Under the pieces are notes generated by a model that searched no databases, was not told where the DNA came from, and saw only the letters and a list, made by a program, of their open reading frames with translations. A program made the translations under genes and the position numbers. Of a stretch of 9,454 bases of DNA, positions 6,677-9,454 are shown piece after piece. Numbering within the stretch: position 1 is the first letter of the stretch; each line of letters begins with the position of its first letter. The stretch comes from Bacteroidota bacterium (GTDB lineage Bacteria; Bacteroidota; Bacteroidia; Chitinophagales; Chitinophagaceae), in contig JAURLW010000055.1 of NCBI GenBank assembly GCA_030831005.1, positions 1 to 9,454 on the forward strand, in the 5' to 3' direction.

Positions 6677-8863
6677 ATGAAAAAGAGAATCATCTTTAGC
6701 TCTATTCCGATATTAAAAAGCTTTACTAGAAAGGCTTTTCAAGGATTTAAAAGAAAAACATCAACGACAAGTTGTAGTAAAAAAATCATCGCATCAATGG
6801 CATTGTGCGCAAGTACTATTAGCGTATTTGCACAACAAGAACTTCAATCAAACACTTCAAAAAGTGAAGAAATTTGCAAACAGCTAACTAAAACAAGTTC
6901 AAAAAATCTAATCATCTTTAAAGATTTTGCAGAATACAATATTGTTTTTATTGGCGATAAAACTGTTAGTCACGACATAAAGGTTAGTAACATAGAAACC
7001 AATATCGTACAATACTTTAGTTTTGTTGGCAATCAAGTAACACTTACACTTCCGCTTCACCAAAAGTTTGAAGTTAGTGATATAAAATGTGACAAAGAAA
7101 CCATTGCATCTATTACAACAGAGTATATAAATCCTAATGAACCCTTAGAAGTGAGTACTGAATTAATGAATGCACTTTCTATAGATGAAGACTTTAAAAA
7201 CAAGAGAATTACCTTATTTGATCTAATAAATAGAGAATCTAATATCAATTATTATGAAAAGTTAAAGTTCTTACAAGTACATCTTTTACAAAACAAACCA
7301 ATAAGTTATCAATTTAATATCCATCCTTCTAATTTTATTGATAGCACATGCAACGGTGGCATTAAATTTAGTGCAGACCCATTTGATAATGAACCTCCAA
7401 TTGACGGACCCATTTTTGATGCAGATCCAGAAATTGTTGCTTGCAAGGCCACGTTAACGTTGAATTGTAATTCTGATTTTTATAAAAAACAAAATGAAGT
7501 CCAAAACCCATATAAACATTTTGTTTCAACTGGAACATATAGTTATTCTAATCCAGGTATGACGGATAAATATCGCACAGAATTTCATGAAAACACCAAA
7601 GGTATAGCTTTTACCAAGCGTATTTCCAATGAAGATTGGTATCAAAATGCTTTTGTGAGCTCTTTAGGACCAAAATCATTAGAAATAACGAATATGAATG
7701 GAAACAATTCAAGTGACAATATGTCCTTTATTGATTTAAATTTAGTAGTAACGAATGGCGACTGGTATCAGAGTGAATGTGGATGTGAAAAACAAATTAC
7801 AAGTAGATTCCGCTACGATTGCTATCATGAAATTTTTACTAGCGATAAAGGCACCAATAGTTCTTTTGCCAAAGCACAAACCGAGGAATTAGCTGTTGCG
7901 CAAATAATAGATATCAATTCTGGAATCATTACACCCATCAAAACAAATTATTTACAAGTAAGCAATTCTTGCGCAACAAGCCTAAACCCTGCATTTATTA
8001 CCCAGCTCAATCAAGTAGCTACGTCATTAGTAAGTGTTGGTTTAAGTGTAGCAGCTGCTGCAATTTCTGGAGGATCTACAGCCGTTATAAACGCTATTGC
8101 AGCCAATAATAGTACAAGTACTTTGGCAACAAGTTTAATAGGGTTATTTACTACCAATAGTCATTTGTATCAAGGTGTTTGTGGAACACAAATTCATAAT
8201 CCTGTTGCATTCGATGCCTTTTATAATTTTGCTTTACAACCTAATAGTCGAAAAATTATATCGCTATCCTCTATGCAAAGACTTTATGTTGAAGGTCAAA
8301 AAAAATGGAAGAGCCAAGCAGTTATTTCGGGTGGTGGTTATATTTCCCTTTTTATAAAACCAAATGGCACTAAAACTGGTATTTGGAAAGACGAGGTAGA
8401 TTGCTGTAGCCCACAAGCTGGTATTTGGATGCAAGCTAGTATGAATCCCGTAAGAGAGTCTCAATATTTAACAGCCATCAGCAATGAAATGTATATGAAT
8501 AATATAGTTGGCTGGTTGCCCCAATACATGAGTGGAACTTTTGTGAATACCTATGGTAATTTCTCACTTATATTAGGCAACTCACTTTCTGATTGCAAAA
8601 AACCAATAGTATTTGGAAGACATACCAAAGCCTCGGAAAAAGAGCAAGCAAGCTGCAATTGGAGTGATAATATACTCTATATCACAAGTATAAATAAAAT
8701 AGGTGCTGCTTATGAAGTATATGATATCAGCGGTAAACTATTGAAAACTGGTTATTTAGTAAGTGATCAGCAATTGGTATTAGACAATGCTATAAAAGCT
8801 ATGTATATTATTAAAATCAAATCTAATAATTCTACACTAACTCTAAAAACAATCAATCTATGA
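6677..8863 (+). CDS. Secreted protein of unknown function with a type IX secretion sorting domain
   Basis: I do not recognise the main body of this 728-residue protein. I place the start at the ATG at 6677 (MKKRIIFSS), because it opens with Lys-Lys-Arg. The frame can be extended to a TTG at 6599, but that adds 26 residues unlike an export signal. The signal peptide is long: a basic stretch of about 36 residues, then a hydrophobic core (about 37-50) and probable cleavage after VFA (residue 52). The mature part has 14 cysteines, including CGC (368-370) and CC (576-577), suggesting disulphides in an extracytoplasmic protein. An acidic linker (about 233-253) precedes two DWYQ motifs (320-323 and 362-365). 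A hydrophobic Ser/Ala/Gly-rich stretch lies at about 450-476. The last 70 or so residues (AAYEVYDISGKLLKTG, 677-692, then YIIKIK) are a Por secretion-system type A sorting domain, so it should cross the outer membrane by T9SS and be surface-attached or released. The stop overlaps the downstream lipoprotein start (ATGA). Confidence 0.85.
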   Translation: MKKRIIFSSIPILKSFTRKAFQGFKRKTSTTSCSKKIIASMALCASTISVFAQQELQSNTSKSEEICKQLTKTSSKNLIIFKDFAEYNIVFIGDKTVSHDIKVSNIETNIVQYFSFVGNQVTLTLPLHQKFEVSDIKCDKETIASITTEYINPNEPLEVSTELMNALSIDEDFKNKRITLFDLINRESNINYYEKLKFLQVHLLQNKPISYQFNIHPSNFIDSTCNGGIKFSADPFDNEPPIDGPIFDADPEIVACKATLTLNCNSDFYKKQNEVQNPYKHFVSTGTYSYSNPGMTDKYRTEFHENTKGIAFTKRISNEDWYQNAFVSSLGPKSLEITNMNGNNSSDNMSFIDLNLVVTNGDWYQSECGCEKQITSRFRYDCYHEIFTSDKGTNSSFAKAQTEELAVAQIIDINSGIITPIKTNYLQVSNSCATSLNPAFITQLNQVATSLVSVGLSVAAAAISGGSTAVINAIAANNSTSTLATSLIGLFTTNSHLYQGVCGTQIHNPVAFDAFYNFALQPNSRKIISLSSMQRLYVEGQKKWKSQAVISGGGYISLFIKPNGTKTGIWKDEVDCCSPQAGIWMQASMNPVRESQYLTAISNEMYMNNIVGWLPQYMSGTFVNTYGNFSLILGNSLSDCKKPIVFGRHTKASEKEQASCNWSDNILYITSINKIGAAYEVYDISGKLLKTGYLVSDQQLVLDNAIKAMYIIKIKSNNSTLTLKTINL

Positions 8864-9447
8864 AACAACTAAGCATTGCTTACTTGTGCATTGTAGTTAT
8901 CTGTGCCGTAAGCTGTAGAAAATCGAATTACAAAGCAGATACTTCATGTCCAAGCCCTAAAGAATGGAAAGGCAGCGCCTGCCAATGCCCTACAAATACT
9001 ATTACTTTAACTGATGGATCTTGTAGCGACAAATTACAACCAAACGATACTTTAGATTATGTTTACAAATCTGTATACAGTAGTATCAACGATTTTAGAG
9101 CCAATATGTATCTTCAATTTTGCCCTAAATGGGAATTAGATTCTTTTAAGATTAATGGAGGCATCGGATTTATAATGAAAGGAGCTATTAATATCTATAT
9201 TCCAAATTTTAAACAATATAATACCGAAAAAAACATGTCATTTATGATTGTATTTTACCAAAAAATGCTTTTTCAAGACACTGTCAATTTTGTTGGAGGA
9301 GGAGATATTGATCCAACAGGACAATGCTTTAAAGGCAGGATCAACAAAACAAGAGATACGCTTTGGGTACAATATGGTTATACCAATAATTTAGGTAAAA
9401 CACTTAGCAATCCAGCTGATGTAATCTTTGTCAAAATAAAATTTTAA
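8860..9447 (+). CDS. Small lipoprotein of unknown function with a Cys-rich N-terminal segment
   Basis: A 195-residue protein starting at the ATG at 8860, whose last three bases are part of the cargo-gene stop (ATGA at 8860-8863), so translation of the two is probably coupled. The N-terminus is a lipoprotein signal: Met-Lys, hydrophobic 4-17, and a lipobox-like AVSC with the lipidated Cys at 19. After the anchor comes a compact Cys cluster (Cys30, 41, 43, 55 in CPSPKEWKGSACQCP and the following TDGSC), reminiscent of a small EGF-like or disulphide-knot element. A mixed beta-rich part of about 130 residues follows, with two more cysteines (88 and 156). Cys19 is followed by Arg-Lys-Ser-Asn with no acidic residue close behind, so the acidic surface-export signal described for some Bacteroidota lipoproteins is not evident and a periplasm-facing location is possible. 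No enzyme motif is visible. The coupling suggests it partners the T9SS cargo, for example as its anchor or chaperone, but that is inference. The window ends 7 nt after the stop. Confidence 0.83.
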   Translation: MKQLSIAYLCIVVICAVSCRKSNYKADTSCPSPKEWKGSACQCPTNTITLTDGSCSDKLQPNDTLDYVYKSVYSSINDFRANMYLQFCPKWELDSFKINGGIGFIMKGAINIYIPNFKQYNTEKNMSFMIVFYQKMLFQDTVNFVGGGDIDPTGQCFKGRINKTRDTLWVQYGYTNNLGKTLSNPADVIFVKIKF

Positions 9448-9454
9448 ATAAAAA

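Noticed and set aside
8376..8429. 12-nt direct repeat CTGGTATTTGGA (8376-8387 and 8418-8429)
   Set aside because: The copies are in frame, 42 nt apart, and encode two Gly-Ile-Trp pieces around a Cys-Cys; this is most simply chance or a minor protein-level repeat and not a mobile or regulatory element.

Overview
The window looks like a chromosomal stretch of an AT-rich member of the Bacteroidota, probably of the Chitinophagales/Sphingobacteriia-like part of the phylum. Four things point there: a secreted protein with a type IX secretion (T9SS/Por) C-terminal sorting domain, an outer-membrane protein of the RemB/Wzi type, a dihydroorotase with the DDQVHFREPG signature I associate with Bacteroidota, and a rhomboid-rhomboid-endonuclease cluster that recurs in that phylum. 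Gene starts lack strong Shine-Dalgarno sequences, as is usual there. The assignment comes from protein signatures, not from a database search.

Left half (1-4771, all minus strand): a compact, apparently co-transcribed series reading right to left. It runs dihydroorotase, a MutS-like ATPase with no mismatch-recognition domain (ATGA overlap of 4 nt), then after 41 nt an active-looking rhomboid protease, a second rhomboid that has lost its catalytic residues (3 nt gap), and an N-terminally membrane-anchored endonuclease/exonuclease/phosphatase-family protein (3 nt gap) that runs off the left edge. This is mostly housekeeping content: pyrimidine synthesis, nucleic-acid handling and membrane proteolysis.

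Centre (4772-4843): a 72-nt divergent intergenic region separates the minus-strand series from the plus-strand genes.

Right half (4844-9447, all plus strand): a RemB/Wzi-like outer-membrane beta-barrel, then after about 150 nt a two-gene unit. The unit consists of a large, Cys-containing, unrecognised T9SS cargo protein and a small Cys-rich lipoprotein whose start codon overlaps the cargo stop (ATGA). All three products are predicted to work at or beyond the cell envelope. The cargo/lipoprotein pair is the part of the window least explained by known families.

No RNA gene, CRISPR array, insertion sequence, integrase or convincing intrinsic terminator was seen. The most interesting points are the catalytically dead rhomboid beside an intact one, and the translationally coupled cargo/lipoprotein pair, whose cargo carries an internal hydrophobic Ala/Gly-rich segment.
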